NCBI RefSeq assembly: GCF_007714205.1
Contig: NZ_VMQU01000004.1
Span: forward strand, 37,038 to 101,037
Reading direction: 5' to 3'
Source of the DNA: Mycobacterium helveticum
GTDB taxonomy: Bacteria; Actinomycetota; Actinomycetes; Mycobacteriales; Mycobacteriaceae
Length of the DNA stretch: 64,000 nt
The translations under genes and the position numbers were made by a program. Numbering within the stretch: position 1 is the first letter of the stretch; each line of letters starts with the position of its first letter. Below are positions 1 through 8,791 of this stretch, in pieces. The notes under the pieces are model-generated. The model searched no databases. It had not been told where the DNA came from and worked only from the letters and a program-made list of their open reading frames with translations.

Positions 1-1
1 C

Positions 2-1042
2 TGCAACTACGAGGGCATCCTGCAGATCATGCAGAACCCAGAGGCTTTCTCCAACAGCGTGGTCACCGCGCTGGATCCTAATCCACCGATCAAGTGGATA
101 CCGGAGATGCTGGACGGGGACGAGCACAGGCAGTGGCGGCGCCAGCTAGGTCCGCTGTTCTCCCCTGGCGCAGTCGAGAAGCTCGAGTCCACGGTGCGCC
201 AGCGCGCGATCGACCTCATCGACGGCCTCGTCAGTCGCGGCTCCTGCGACTTCATGGCCGACTTCGCCGCCCACTTCCCCACCACGATCTTTCTGGAAAT
301 GATGGGACTGCCTGTCGAGGAACTCGACGAGTTCCTTGCATGGGAACACGACATCTTGCACGCCGGCGGTAGCGACGAGGAGAAGCTGCGCACGCAAATG
401 ACCGCGATGATGTCGGTGATGGACCGGTTCACAACGGTTATTGCCGAGCGTCGAGAGGAACCCCGCGACGACATCGTCAGCAAGGCCCTGACCTACGAGA
501 TCGACGGCGAGCCGGTCACCGACCAGGATCTGCTGTCGTTCTGCCTGCTGATGTTCATGGCGGGCCTGGACACCGTCTCGGTCACGCTTGGCTGGATGTT
601 TCTTCATCTGGCCCGCAACGACGACGACCGGCAGAGGATCGTGAACGAGCCGGCCGTCATCCCCACCGCGGTCGAGGAGTTCGTCCGTGCCTACGCGATC
701 GTGATCCCCGCCCGCAAGGTGATGCGGGACATCGAGATTCAGGGCTGCCCGATGAAGGCCGGTGACATGGTGAACATCCCGCTGGCCGCGGCAACCCGCG
801 ACGATGCCGCCTTCGCCGATGCGAAGTCGGTGGACATCACCCGTAAACCGAACAACCACATCGGGTTCGGCGCGGGCCCGCACCGATGCCTCGGCTCACA
901 CCTGGCCCGACAGGAACTCAGAATTGCCCTGGAAGAATGGCACAAGCGGATCCCTAACTACCGGGTGGCTCCGGACGCACAGATGCTCGAAAGCGGCAGC
1001 CAGCTGGGACTGGAAAGCCTGCCGCTGGTCTGGGACATCTGA
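2..1042 (+). CDS. Cytochrome P450, 5' end outside the window
   Basis: Haem-thiolate monooxygenase that would hydroxylate a hydrophobic substrate using electrons from a ferredoxin. The reading frame is open from base 2, and the residues before the first ATG (base 29) fit a P450 substrate-recognition region, so the N-terminus is cut by the window edge. Visible are the I-helix motif MAGLDTVS (about base 556), the ExxR element in EEFVR (about base 675) and the haem loop FGAGPHRCLG (about bases 865-894) with the cysteine ligand. The stop overlaps the next ATG by one base, so it is probably co-transcribed with the CaiB gene. It resembles the P450 at 62456 at its C-terminus. The substrate is unknown. 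Confidence 0.93.
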   Translation, partial: CNYEGILQIMQNPEAFSNSVVTALDPNPPIKWIPEMLDGDEHRQWRRQLGPLFSPGAVEKLESTVRQRAIDLIDGLVSRGSCDFMADFAAHFPTTIFLEMMGLPVEELDEFLAWEHDILHAGGSDEEKLRTQMTAMMSVMDRFTTVIAERREEPRDDIVSKALTYEIDGEPVTDQDLLSFCLLMFMAGLDTVSVTLGWMFLHLARNDDDRQRIVNEPAVIPTAVEEFVRAYAIVIPARKVMRDIEIQGCPMKAGDMVNIPLAAATRDDAAFADAKSVDITRKPNNHIGFGAGPHRCLGSHLARQELRIALEEWHKRIPNYRVAPDAQMLESGSQLGLESLPLVWDI

Positions 1043-2271
1043 TGCGCAAGCCGCTCGACGGAGTTCGCGTGCTTGAGGTCGCGCAGTTCACCTACGTCCC
1101 CTCCGCCGGAGCCGTACTCGCCGACTGGGGTGCCGAGGTCATCAAGATCGAGCATCCCGTGACCGGCGATGCCCAACGGGGGCTGGTCAAGGTGCTCGGC
1201 GCGGCGGCCACCAAACCAGGATCGACTTTCGCGCCGATCATGGAAGCGCCCAACCGCGGAAAGCGCAGCGTCGGAATGGCACTGGACAACGCCGACGTGC
1301 GCCCAGAGTTCGACGAGTTGATCCGCCGCAGTGACGTCTTCCTCACCAACTACCTTCCTTCAGCACGGACGAAGCTGCGCATCGACGTCGCCGACGTCCG
1401 AAAGGTTAACCCCGACATCATCTACGTGGCGGGCAGCGGATTCGGCATGAACGGACCCGACCGCGACGCCGGCGCCTATGACGCGACCGCGTTCTGGGCC
1501 CGCGGCGGCAGCGCCGACGGACTCAATCCACCAGGTGCCGATCAGTCGGCGTTCATGCCCGCAGGCGCCTACGGCGACAACATCGGCGGCATCACCATCG
1601 CCGGGGGCGTGGCAGCGGCACTGTACGGCCGGCACGTCACCGGTGAGGCCTCGGTGCTCGACGTCTCCCTGCTCGCAGTCGGCGCTTGGGCTACCCAGTT
1701 CAGCGTCAACATGGCGATGTTGATGGGCGGACCGCTGCCGAAGATCGAGCGCCGCACCCAAGCTCCGGGCAATCCTCTGACCGGCGCCTACCGCACCTCA
1801 GACGGGAGGTTCGTCCAGCTGTCGATGCTGCAGCCCACCCGGTACTGGCCGGAGTTCTGCCGGCTGATGGGCCTGGACCAATACATCGAGGACCCGCGGT
1901 TCCAATCACTGCAGGCGATGGCCGAACACGCTGACCTCGCCTACGGCATCGTCCACGACACCATTGCAAAGCTGACCTTCGCCCAGTGCAAGGAGGTACT
2001 GAGCCGGGGCACCGGACAGTGGGCACCGGTCCAGGACGCCTGGGAATTGGCCCACGACGAAGGACTGACCGCCAACGGTCGGATCGCCCACATCGTTGAC
2101 GTCGAGGGAAATCCGCAACACTTGGTGGCAAATCCGGTGCGGTTCGACGACGACCCTGCCGAACTGCAACGCGCCCCCCAGTTTGCCGAACACACCGACG
2201 ACGTCCTCCGCGAACTCGGGGTGGACGACGAGCGCCTCATCGAATTGAAGATCGCCGGTGCCATCACCTAA
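1042..2271 (+). CDS. CaiB/BaiF family III CoA-transferase
   Basis: Moves CoA between carboxylic acids through an aspartyl-CoA anhydride. At 409 aa it has the usual family length. The N-terminal LADWGAEVIKIEHP motif (about residues 26-39) is the classic CaiB signature, and the catalytic aspartate is expected at D147 in GAYDATAFWARGG. The start overlaps the P450 stop by one base and the end overlaps the TetR start by 14 bp, suggesting translational coupling of all three. It could activate the product of the upstream P450, but the acid is not identifiable. A second paralogue lies at 41663-42874. Confidence 0.92.
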   Translation: MRKPLDGVRVLEVAQFTYVPSAGAVLADWGAEVIKIEHPVTGDAQRGLVKVLGAAATKPGSTFAPIMEAPNRGKRSVGMALDNADVRPEFDELIRRSDVFLTNYLPSARTKLRIDVADVRKVNPDIIYVAGSGFGMNGPDRDAGAYDATAFWARGGSADGLNPPGADQSAFMPAGAYGDNIGGITIAGGVAAALYGRHVTGEASVLDVSLLAVGAWATQFSVNMAMLMGGPLPKIERRTQAPGNPLTGAYRTSDGRFVQLSMLQPTRYWPEFCRLMGLDQYIEDPRFQSLQAMAEHADLAYGIVHDTIAKLTFAQCKEVLSRGTGQWAPVQDAWELAHDEGLTANGRIAHIVDVEGNPQHLVANPVRFDDDPAELQRAPQFAEHTDDVLRELGVDDERLIELKIAGAIT

Positions 2272-2953
2272 GGCCGGCCCTTTAGTGACGGCTCTCGACG
2301 AAAAGGGCAGCGTCAAGGATCGGTTGATCCGCGCCGCGGACGCAGAGATCACCGCCTGCGGCATCAATGCGGTGCAGATGGATGTGGTCGCCAAGAATGC
2401 GGGCGTCTCCCGAGCCACCGCATTCCGCCAACTCGGCAGCGTGTCGGAGATGCTGGTGCAGGTCGCGCTGCTGCGAGCCCGCCGACACGTCGCGGCGGTA
2501 GAGGCGCTGATGGCTCCGAAGACCGGTGTCTTCGCCAAACTGGAAGCCGCTCTTGTGTATACGGCTCAGGAATTACCGTCAGATCCGTCGATTTCCGCAC
2601 TGATCGCCCAGGGTGCAGCCAGCGTGCACGATCCTCGGGTGCACCAGGTAGCCATGGACGTGATGGGTCCGGTGCTGGATGACGGCCAACGTAGCGGCCA
2701 GATACGCACCGACATCGATACGGACGAAATGGTCGACTTCCTGGTGGAGCAGACGTACCTCGCCGCCGAGGAGATCGATAGGTCCGAGGCCGAGGTGCGA
2801 CGTCGATTTCGCCACTTCGTCATTCCCGGGCTGGCCGCCCCGAAAGGGTTGGGAGGCGAACACATCTCCCGGACCATGGAGGTGCAGGACGCGGTGACGA
2901 CGGCGATCGAGGCTCTGACCGATTTCGCCGACCTCTTGCGTCGCTCCGAGTGA
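2258..2953 (+). CDS. TetR-family transcriptional regulator
   Basis: DNA-binding repressor type. The N-terminal helix-turn-helix covers about residues 36-60, ending in the VSRATAFRQLGS recognition helix. The C-terminal half is ligand-binding and not informative. Two starts are possible: ATG 2258, which overlaps the CaiB gene by 14 bp, or GTG 2285, just after the CaiB stop, giving a protein nine residues shorter. Its place at the end of the P450-CaiB cluster suggests it controls that cluster, but most of that operon's promoter lies outside the window. The next gene is convergent, 25 bp away. Confidence 0.88.
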   Translation: MPSPKAGPLVTALDEKGSVKDRLIRAADAEITACGINAVQMDVVAKNAGVSRATAFRQLGSVSEMLVQVALLRARRHVAAVEALMAPKTGVFAKLEAALVYTAQELPSDPSISALIAQGAASVHDPRVHQVAMDVMGPVLDDGQRSGQIRTDIDTDEMVDFLVEQTYLAAEEIDRSEAEVRRRFRHFVIPGLAAPKGLGGEHISRTMEVQDAVTTAIEALTDFADLLRRSE

Positions 2954-2978
2954 GCAACCGGCACGTTCATCGCAGGCG

Positions 2979-3806
2979 TCATCCGTTGCGGATCGCTGCT
3001 GCAAGTTTCCGGGGCGCATCAATCATGACAAAGGCTGAGCAGTCGGGGATCTCGATCAACGCGGCATGCGGGAACGCGTCGCGTAGTCGTCGAGCGTGAC
3101 CCAGGGGAAACAGCTGATCCTCGGTGCCCCACGCCAAGGTGACGGGTCTGTCGAACGCCTCGATCGCCGGCGCGGCGCGCAGTGTGAGGGCCGGATCCAG
3201 CGAGGCGGTCACCGTGACGGCGTCGCGGCGGGCCGCTCCGCTGGTGGCGAAGGCGCCGAAGATCTCCCGTTGCCACTCACGAGACGGCGGGTGCTTGGAC
3301 ACTGCCTTGAGGAAGAAGGCCTGCCCGGGTCCGGTGGCCAACAGGCGGACAATTCCGCCACCCACCCGGGAGCTGAAACGGCACAGTTTGACGATCTGAG
3401 CGAACGAGCCGGGCGGAAAATGTTCGTAGCTATCGCAATTGGTCAGTAGCAAGCGGGCGATCCGGGATGTGTCCAGCGTTGGATCACCCAGCGACGCCAG
3501 CACCAGACCGCCGCCGGTGTCGTTGGCCACCACAGTGACGTCGGTCAGATCGAGCGCTTCCATGAAATGCACGACGCGCCGCGCGGCCGCCTCAGCGCCG
3601 AGGTCGGCGCCGTTAGTGGGTGTGCTGTGGGCGCCAAGCGGCCAGGTCGGCGCGATGCAGCGAAACCCAGCACCGAGTTCGGCCACGACGTCGTTCCACA
3701 CTGCACCGGTGACATAGACGCCGTGCACGAACAGGATCGTCGGACCCGTTCCAGCGTCGGTGTATTCGATGTCCAAGCCGTCTACTCGTACCTTCTTGGT
3801 CGTCAC
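2979..3806 (-). CDS. Alpha/beta hydrolase with aspartate at the nucleophile position
   Basis: Alpha/beta-fold hydrolase of 275 aa. GTG 3806 is the chosen start because AGGAG lies seven bases upstream. A TTG at 3827 is in frame but has no ribosome site. The oxyanion motif FVHG is near residue 28, and the nucleophile elbow reads VVANDTGGG, with aspartate (about D96) rather than serine, as in haloalkane dehalogenases and epoxide hydrolases. An acid candidate lies in AWGTEDQLFP. The C-terminal segment where a catalytic histidine usually sits reads IPDCSAFVMID, without histidine. It is the last gene of the 10309-2979 operon and lies just after the crotonase. The reaction is uncertain. Confidence 0.85.
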   Translation of the reverse strand: MTTKKVRVDGLDIEYTDAGTGPTILFVHGVYVTGAVWNDVVAELGAGFRCIAPTWPLGAHSTPTNGADLGAEAAARRVVHFMEALDLTDVTVVANDTGGGLVLASLGDPTLDTSRIARLLLTNCDSYEHFPPGSFAQIVKLCRFSSRVGGGIVRLLATGPGQAFFLKAVSKHPPSREWQREIFGAFATSGAARRDAVTVTASLDPALTLRAAPAIEAFDRPVTLAWGTEDQLFPLGHARRLRDAFPHAALIEIPDCSAFVMIDAPRKLAAAIRNG

Positions 3807-3823
3807 GTCGGTTCTCCTCGTGA

Positions 3824-4579
3824 TCAATGTCCGCCAAACTCGGGGCGCCGTCGTTCCCGGAAGGCGCGCGCACCTTCCCTGAAATCAGCGGTGCCGATTA
3901 ACGCCAACTGCCCCTCGGCTTCGATCGCTTGCACCGGCTCGAGTGCGCCGAGCGTCGCCGCGGCCAACGCGCGCTTAGTCCAGCCGAGCGCCAACGTCGG
4001 ACCGCTGGAGACCGACCGCAGCACGTCGTCCAGCACCGACTCGTAGTGGTCCGCGGAGGTGACGTGCGAGAGCATCCCCCACTCGAATGCGGTCGCCGCG
4101 GTTATCTTTTCAGCCGTCATCGCCATGCGCGCCGTGCGTGCTCGCCCGATCAGTCCTGGCAGCAGCGCGGACGCGCCGCCGTCCGGCATCAGCCCGACCC
4201 GGGTGAAGGCCAACTGAAAGTATGCCGAGGGTGCGGCCACCACCAGATCACAGGCCAGCGCGAGTGGGCATCCGAAGCCCACTGCAGCGCCGTTGACGCC
4301 GGCAACCACGGGCTTGGGCAGCCCGACGATCGCCCGCACGACTCGGTTGGCGGCTTCGGCGGCGCCTGCGGTATCACCGCCGGTGAGGTCGCCACCGGAA
4401 CAGAACGCTCGGCCGGCGCCGGTGAGCAGCACCGCGCGAACTGAGTCGTCCGACTCGGCGCCGCGGATGTGCGTCGACAACTCATCGAGCATCGGCGTGT
4501 CGACGGCGTTGAGCTTCTCCGGCCGGTCCAGTCGAAGTCGCAGGACGGCGTCGCCGCGCTCGACCGAGATGCCGTTCAT
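3824..4579 (-). CDS. Enoyl-CoA hydratase/isomerase (crotonase family)
   Basis: Crotonase-fold enzyme of 251 aa acting on enoyl-CoA in beta-oxidation. The oxyanion-hole motif LTGAGRAFCSGGDL is clear, followed by NGAAVGFGCPLALACDLV. At the first catalytic glutamate position the sequence is FTRVGL instead of PE, and the second position reads MPDGGAS, a pattern often seen in isomerase-type members, so delta3-delta2 isomerisation is as likely as hydration. The start at ATG 4579 (GTG 4582 also possible) lies 10 bp after the ACAD stop. An earlier in-frame ATG at 4612 would run into the ACAD gene. Confidence 0.9.
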   Translation of the reverse strand: MNGISVERGDAVLRLRLDRPEKLNAVDTPMLDELSTHIRGAESDDSVRAVLLTGAGRAFCSGGDLTGGDTAGAAEAANRVVRAIVGLPKPVVAGVNGAAVGFGCPLALACDLVVAAPSAYFQLAFTRVGLMPDGGASALLPGLIGRARTARMAMTAEKITAATAFEWGMLSHVTSADHYESVLDDVLRSVSSGPTLALGWTKRALAAATLGALEPVQAIEAEGQLALIGTADFREGARAFRERRRPEFGGH

Positions 4580-4589
4580 CACAACAGAA

Positions 4590-5732
4590 TCACAAGCCCA
4601 AGTCGCGGCCAATGATGTCCTTCATGATCTCGGTGGTGCCGCCGAAGATCGTCATGATGCGGTTGTCCAGGTAGTCGCGTGCAACCCGGTATTCCGTCAT
4701 ATAGCCGTATCCGCCGTGCAACTGCACGCAGCCGTCGATGACCTTCTTGGCGGTCTCGGTGCACCACCACTTGGCTTTCGACGCCTCGACCGCCGTCAGT
4801 TCACCGTCGACCACAGCCTGCAGGCACCGGTCGATGTACTGCTCGCCGATCTCGAGCTCGGTGTCCATCTCGGCCAACAGGAACCGGTTGTGCTGGAAAC
4901 TGCCGATCGGCTGGCCGAAGGCTTTGCGGTCCTTGGCGTACTGCAATGTCTGCCGCCAGGTCTCGCGCGCACCGGCGATGGCTGAGATGGCGATGGACAA
5001 CCGCTCCGACGGGAGGTTGTGCATCAGGTGATAAAAGCCGCGCCCCTCTTTGCCCAGCAGATTCGCCGACGGCACCCGCACGTTTTCGAAGGCCAGCTCG
5101 GCGGTGTCCTGGTAGTGCAATCCCATCTTCTCGAGCTTGCGGCCGCGGCTGAAACCCTCCATGCCCGCCTCGACCACCAGCAGCGTGAAGCCCTTGTGGC
5201 CGGCGTCGGGGTCGGTACGACACACCACCACCACCAGGTCGGCGTTGATACCCGAGGAGATGAACGTTTTGGCGCCGTTGATGATCCAATCGTCGCCATC
5301 GCGAACGGCCGAGGTGCGGATACCGGCCAGGTCGCTGCCCGCGCCAGGCTCGGTCATCGCGACCGCGACGATCAACTCGCCGCTGATGATGCCCGGCAGC
5401 CAGCGCTCCTTCTGTTCGTCGTTGGCCAGCGACGAGAAGTACGGCCCGACAACGTCGTTCTGCAGGCTCAGCGACGGTGCCGGCCCACCGTAGCGGGCGA
5501 TCTCCTCGTCGATGACCGCGTTGAACCGGAAGTCGTCGACTCCCCCGCCGCCGTACTGCTCGGGCATGTTGAACCCGATCAGGCCGTACTTGCCGGCGGC
5601 GATGAACGCCGATCGGTCGACGAGGCGGTCACTCTCCCATTTCTCGGCGTTGGGCACCAGCTCACGTTCGATGAACTGCCGGACCGTCTCGCGGAACGCC
5701 TCGTGCTCGGGCTCCATAACGAGTCTTTTCAT
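4590..5732 (-). CDS. Acyl-CoA dehydrogenase, single domain
   Basis: FAD-dependent alpha,beta-dehydrogenase of 380 aa, the full family length. The flavin-binding signature VAMTEPGAGSDLAG is near residue 125, the C-terminal helix carries FGGTTEIMKDI, and the segment LPSERLSIAISA around residue 245 matches the place where long-chain and isovaleryl-type ACADs keep the catalytic glutamate, which here is the E of SERL. It closely resembles the ACAD at 46789 (both share NLPSER and GGTTEI or AGTTEI). It sits in an operon between a MaoC-type hydratase and a crotonase, a complete oxidation-hydration module. Confidence 0.94.
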   Translation of the reverse strand: MKRLVMEPEHEAFRETVRQFIERELVPNAEKWESDRLVDRSAFIAAGKYGLIGFNMPEQYGGGGVDDFRFNAVIDEEIARYGGPAPSLSLQNDVVGPYFSSLANDEQKERWLPGIISGELIVAVAMTEPGAGSDLAGIRTSAVRDGDDWIINGAKTFISSGINADLVVVVCRTDPDAGHKGFTLLVVEAGMEGFSRGRKLEKMGLHYQDTAELAFENVRVPSANLLGKEGRGFYHLMHNLPSERLSIAISAIAGARETWRQTLQYAKDRKAFGQPIGSFQHNRFLLAEMDTELEIGEQYIDRCLQAVVDGELTAVEASKAKWWCTETAKKVIDGCVQLHGGYGYMTEYRVARDYLDNRIMTIFGGTTEIMKDIIGRDLGL

Positions 5733-5741
5733 GTGTTGGTC

Positions 5742-7067
5742 TCACTCTCCATACAGTCGTCGCATCTCTTCACCGACTTTGCCAGACACTCGCGACACGA
5801 CCTGCGCGCCCCGCCTTCGCAGGTCGGCGTCCGGGATCGGCAGCACCACCGCACCGGATGTCTTGGACGGCAGCAACACCTTGGCGGTGCCCCGCGTGGT
5901 GGTTTCGTTCCGCTGGCTGGTGGCGAAGACGTCCAATGACACTGGGTCATCAGGCCCGTCACCCTTCGCGGTGACCGTGCCGGTGCACCGGTGCACGTCG
6001 CCGTGGTAGTTGAAGCCACGCAGCTGCAGGTCCATCTCGGCCAGCCAACCATCGTCGCCGATCCAGTTAGTGATCAAATGGCTCACCCATGCTGCGCGCA
6101 TCTGTCCGTAGTCGTAGGGCGCCGGAATACCCAGGGCCTGAGCGCGTGCGGCATCCCAGTGCAGTCGTTGCACGACATCGGGGACGCCATATTCATCGGG
6201 CTGGTAGAAGGCGGGCATCCGCTTGCGCAGTTGGTGGGCAAACTTCAATGGCCCCACGCCGTAACCGCCCCAGCCCCACCCCATGTGCATCGAGATGATG
6301 TCGACGACGGTCAACGGCCCCTTGATGATTCCCGGAAGCTCGTCGCCGACCGAGACGTCCTCCCACCATTGCGGATCGGCGCCTCGCCGTCGTTCTGCCT
6401 CGTACTCTTCCTCGACTTGGGCGAATTCCTCGGGAGTCCAGTGCTTGCGCTGTATGTCTTTGAGCTTGCCGGACTTCTTCGAGCCGTGACGCTCGGCGTT
6501 GATGTAGGACTCGTCGCGGGTCGCGATCGGGTTGCCATCGATGTCGACGTAGAGGTACCGGTAGGTTTCCTTGACCGAACGCCCGCCGGAGAATTCGCTG
6601 TCCTTCACCTGGACGTCGAGGGTGTAGTTCTCCGCTAACACCGGCCGACCCGGATAGATCGGGCGGTACCACGTCCACTTCACCCCCGAGTAGTACTTCC
6701 CGGTCCCGCGAAACAGACCGCGAAAGAGCTTCTTTCGCTCCGGGTCGGTGAACTTCGGGGTTTGGTCCAGGCCCGTCGTTATCGGGAAGGTCGGCGATGC
6801 GATCTGTCCGTGCCAGCGTGTGGTCGGTCCGTAGGCCGGATCGTAGAACAGCGGGTTGTCGTCACCGCAGCCGAACGCGAAGTGCGTGATGGCATCGGCT
6901 GACGGCAGCTTGTGCCACGCTTCGTCGCGCTGGTGAACGGGAATTCCGATCTGCCCTTTGGCCCGTTCGATGTCCTCGTCGGTGATGCGGCCCTCTTCAG
7001 CGGCCAGATCATCCCCCGTCGCTTCGCTCGCCCCCGCGTCGGCACCGGGCTTTTCTGTGGTGGTCAT
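5742..7067 (-). CDS. MaoC-like double hot-dog dehydratase (FAS1-like N-terminal domain)
   Basis: 441-aa protein with two hot-dog regions, resembling MaoC_dehydrat_N proteins that hydrate enoyl-CoA. The first 35 residues are acidic and Ala/Glu-rich, probably disordered. The N-terminal hot-dog holds FGCGDDNPLFYDPAYG (about residues 65-80), a DxNPxx hydratase-like motif. The second half holds PAPYDYGQMRAAWVSH and ends in a C-terminal beta segment. The start is well supported by AGGAGG five bases before ATG 7067. It ends 9 bp before the ACAD start and begins 8 bp after the SDR stop, so it belongs to the same operon. Substrate size is unknown. Confidence 0.85.
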   Translation of the reverse strand: MTTTEKPGADAGASEATGDDLAAEEGRITDEDIERAKGQIGIPVHQRDEAWHKLPSADAITHFAFGCGDDNPLFYDPAYGPTTRWHGQIASPTFPITTGLDQTPKFTDPERKKLFRGLFRGTGKYYSGVKWTWYRPIYPGRPVLAENYTLDVQVKDSEFSGGRSVKETYRYLYVDIDGNPIATRDESYINAERHGSKKSGKLKDIQRKHWTPEEFAQVEEEYEAERRRGADPQWWEDVSVGDELPGIIKGPLTVVDIISMHMGWGWGGYGVGPLKFAHQLRKRMPAFYQPDEYGVPDVVQRLHWDAARAQALGIPAPYDYGQMRAAWVSHLITNWIGDDGWLAEMDLQLRGFNYHGDVHRCTGTVTAKGDGPDDPVSLDVFATSQRNETTTRGTAKVLLPSKTSGAVVLPIPDADLRRRGAQVVSRVSGKVGEEMRRLYGE

Positions 7068-7075
7068 CGGTCCTC

Positions 7076-7939
7076 CTAGAACTTCAGCATGGCGCCGGCG
7101 TCGACCTTGAACTGCAGGCCCGTCACGTACCGGGACTCGTCAGAGGCCAGGAAGCACACCGCGTTCGAGATATCCAAGGCCTCGACGTACGGGGTGGGCA
7201 TCGCCTGCATGGCGGGGAACGCCAGCAGGGCGTCGTCGCGGCTCGGCGCCTCGAGGTCCGGCCGGAACTGCCGGTACATCGGCGCACTGTTGAGCATCGA
7301 CGTATTCACGTTTGTGGGATGAATGACGTTGGCGCGGATGGATTGTGGCGCCAGTTGCGCGGCGAGCTGCAGAGTGTAGGAATCCACCAGCTGCTTGGCG
7401 TAGCTGTAGCCTGCGCCGCCCGGGCCCTGCGGGCCGCCCGCCCCGGGGGGCTGTGTGGCAGCGATGAGTCCGGCGACCGATCCGGTGGTGATGATCGACG
7501 CTCCCGACTTCAGATACGGCAGCGCGGCGTGGACCGTGTTGACCACGCCGACGAAGTCGACGTCGAAGGCATCGGCGAAGGCCTGAACCGGCAGATGAGC
7601 ACCCAGCGGACAGATACCCGCGTTGGCGACGACTACGTCGAGTTTGGCGAATTCGGCCACCGCGTTGGCTAGTTCGCGGCTTAGCGTCGCGCGGTCGCGG
7701 ACGTCGACCTCGGCGGTATACGCCTTGCGACCGGTCTTCTCCACCTCCAGACCGGCTTCCTCGAGATCGCGCGATGTCGCCAGCGGGTACTCGTTGGTGT
7801 CGATGTCGTGACAGATGTCGAAGAGGATGACGTCCGCGCCCTCCTCTGCCAGCTTGACGGCGTGGCTGCGGCCCTGGCCGCGGGCGCCCCCGGTGATCAG
7901 AACGACTTTTCCTGCTACGCGTCCCACGCTCTCCGCCAT
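7076..7939 (-). CDS. Mycofactocin-coupled short-chain dehydrogenase/reductase
   Basis: Rossmann-fold NAD(P)-dependent oxidoreductase of 287 aa. Residues 15-22 give TGGARGQG. Between the beta-2 strand and the DVRD element lies an insertion containing DICHD, YPLAT and the DLEEA-xx-VEKTGRK segment (residues 41-72). This extended cofactor region defines the mycofactocin-coupled SDR subfamily (TIGR03971), whose members keep NAD tightly bound and pass electrons to mycofactocin. The active site has TGSVAG and YSYAK. ATG 7939 is chosen (GGAAGG upstream, 2 bp after the crotonase stop) over ATG 7957. It probably oxidises a hydroxy intermediate of this operon's substrate. Confidence 0.92.
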   Translation of the reverse strand: MAESVGRVAGKVVLITGGARGQGRSHAVKLAEEGADVILFDICHDIDTNEYPLATSRDLEEAGLEVEKTGRKAYTAEVDVRDRATLSRELANAVAEFAKLDVVVANAGICPLGAHLPVQAFADAFDVDFVGVVNTVHAALPYLKSGASIITTGSVAGLIAATQPPGAGGPQGPGGAGYSYAKQLVDSYTLQLAAQLAPQSIRANVIHPTNVNTSMLNSAPMYRQFRPDLEAPSRDDALLAFPAMQAMPTPYVEALDISNAVCFLASDESRYVTGLQFKVDAGAMLKF

Positions 7940-7941
7940 GC

Positions 7942-8751
7942 TCAACGTGCCTTCCATTCAGGGAGACGCTTTTCAGCGAAGGCCCGCGGGCCCTCCTTGG
8001 CGTCTTCGGATTTCAACAACTCGGTGAATTCGCGAGTCGTGCGCTCCCACTTGGGTTCCTCCGCGCCGATGATCCCGTTGTCTGCACCGTAGGCGACTCG
8101 TTTGCTGGCTTGTACCGACAACGGCGCGTTGCAGGTGATCCGCGCGGCGAGTGCCAGGGCGGCTTCCACGACGGTACCGTCCGGTACGACCTCGTTGATC
8201 AGGCCCCACCGCAGCGCGTCGGCCGCGGACATGGGCTCACCTGTCAACACCAGCTCAAGCGCGATCTTGCGAGGTAGCTGTTCGACGATCCGGAACACGC
8301 CGCCCGCCCCTGCGATCAGGCCGCGCTTGACCTCGGGCAGCCCGAAACTTGCGCTCTGGCAAGCGATCACCAGATCACTGGCCAGAGCGAGCTCGGAGCC
8401 ACCGCCGAGCGCCGTGCCGTTCACCGCGGCAATCGTGGGTTTGTCGATGAAGTGATGCACGTAGCCGGCGAATCCCCATTCGGGATGCTCGGCGTGGTAG
8501 AGGTTTTCACCTCGCGAGACGGCCTTGAGATCGGCTCCGGCACAGAATGACTTCTCGCCGGCACCGGTGATGACGACCGCCCGCACCTCGGGATCGCGCT
8601 GCGCCTCCTCGAGCGCGTCACCCACGGCCGTGCTCACCGCCCCATTGACGGCGTTGCGCGCGTCAGGCCGATTGATGGTTATCAACGAGACGTTGCCGCG
8701 CAGCTCCACGCTGGCCGCCAAGCTTGCCACGTCGGTCGCAGTTTCGGTCAC
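7942..8751 (-). CDS. Enoyl-CoA hydratase/isomerase (crotonase family)
   Basis: Crotonase-fold protein of 269 aa. The oxyanion motif ITGAGEKSFCAGADL is followed by GTALGGGSELALASDLV. FGLPEVKRGL keeps the first catalytic glutamate, but the second position reads IAGAGG, lacking glutamate, so one-base chemistry or an atypical reaction is possible. GTG 8751 is preferred because AAAGGA lies just upstream. The longer frame from 8802 would overlap the synthetase stop and has a poorly conserved N-terminus. It is 2 bp from the mycofactocin-type SDR, which argues for joint action. Confidence 0.9.
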   Translation of the reverse strand: MTETATDVASLAASVELRGNVSLITINRPDARNAVNGAVSTAVGDALEEAQRDPEVRAVVITGAGEKSFCAGADLKAVSRGENLYHAEHPEWGFAGYVHHFIDKPTIAAVNGTALGGGSELALASDLVIACQSASFGLPEVKRGLIAGAGGVFRIVEQLPRKIALELVLTGEPMSAADALRWGLINEVVPDGTVVEAALALAARITCNAPLSVQASKRVAYGADNGIIGAEEPKWERTTREFTELLKSEDAKEGPRAFAEKRLPEWKAR

Positions 8752-8791
8752 TACGGTTCCTTTCCAAGTCGATGGTTGCCTGATAGGCGTT

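Noticed and set aside
1706..2131. Long Arg/Pro-rich antisense frames over the CaiB and other genes
   Set aside because: High-GC DNA produces such frames on the opposite strand. They lack domains and start sites, and the sense genes are clear.
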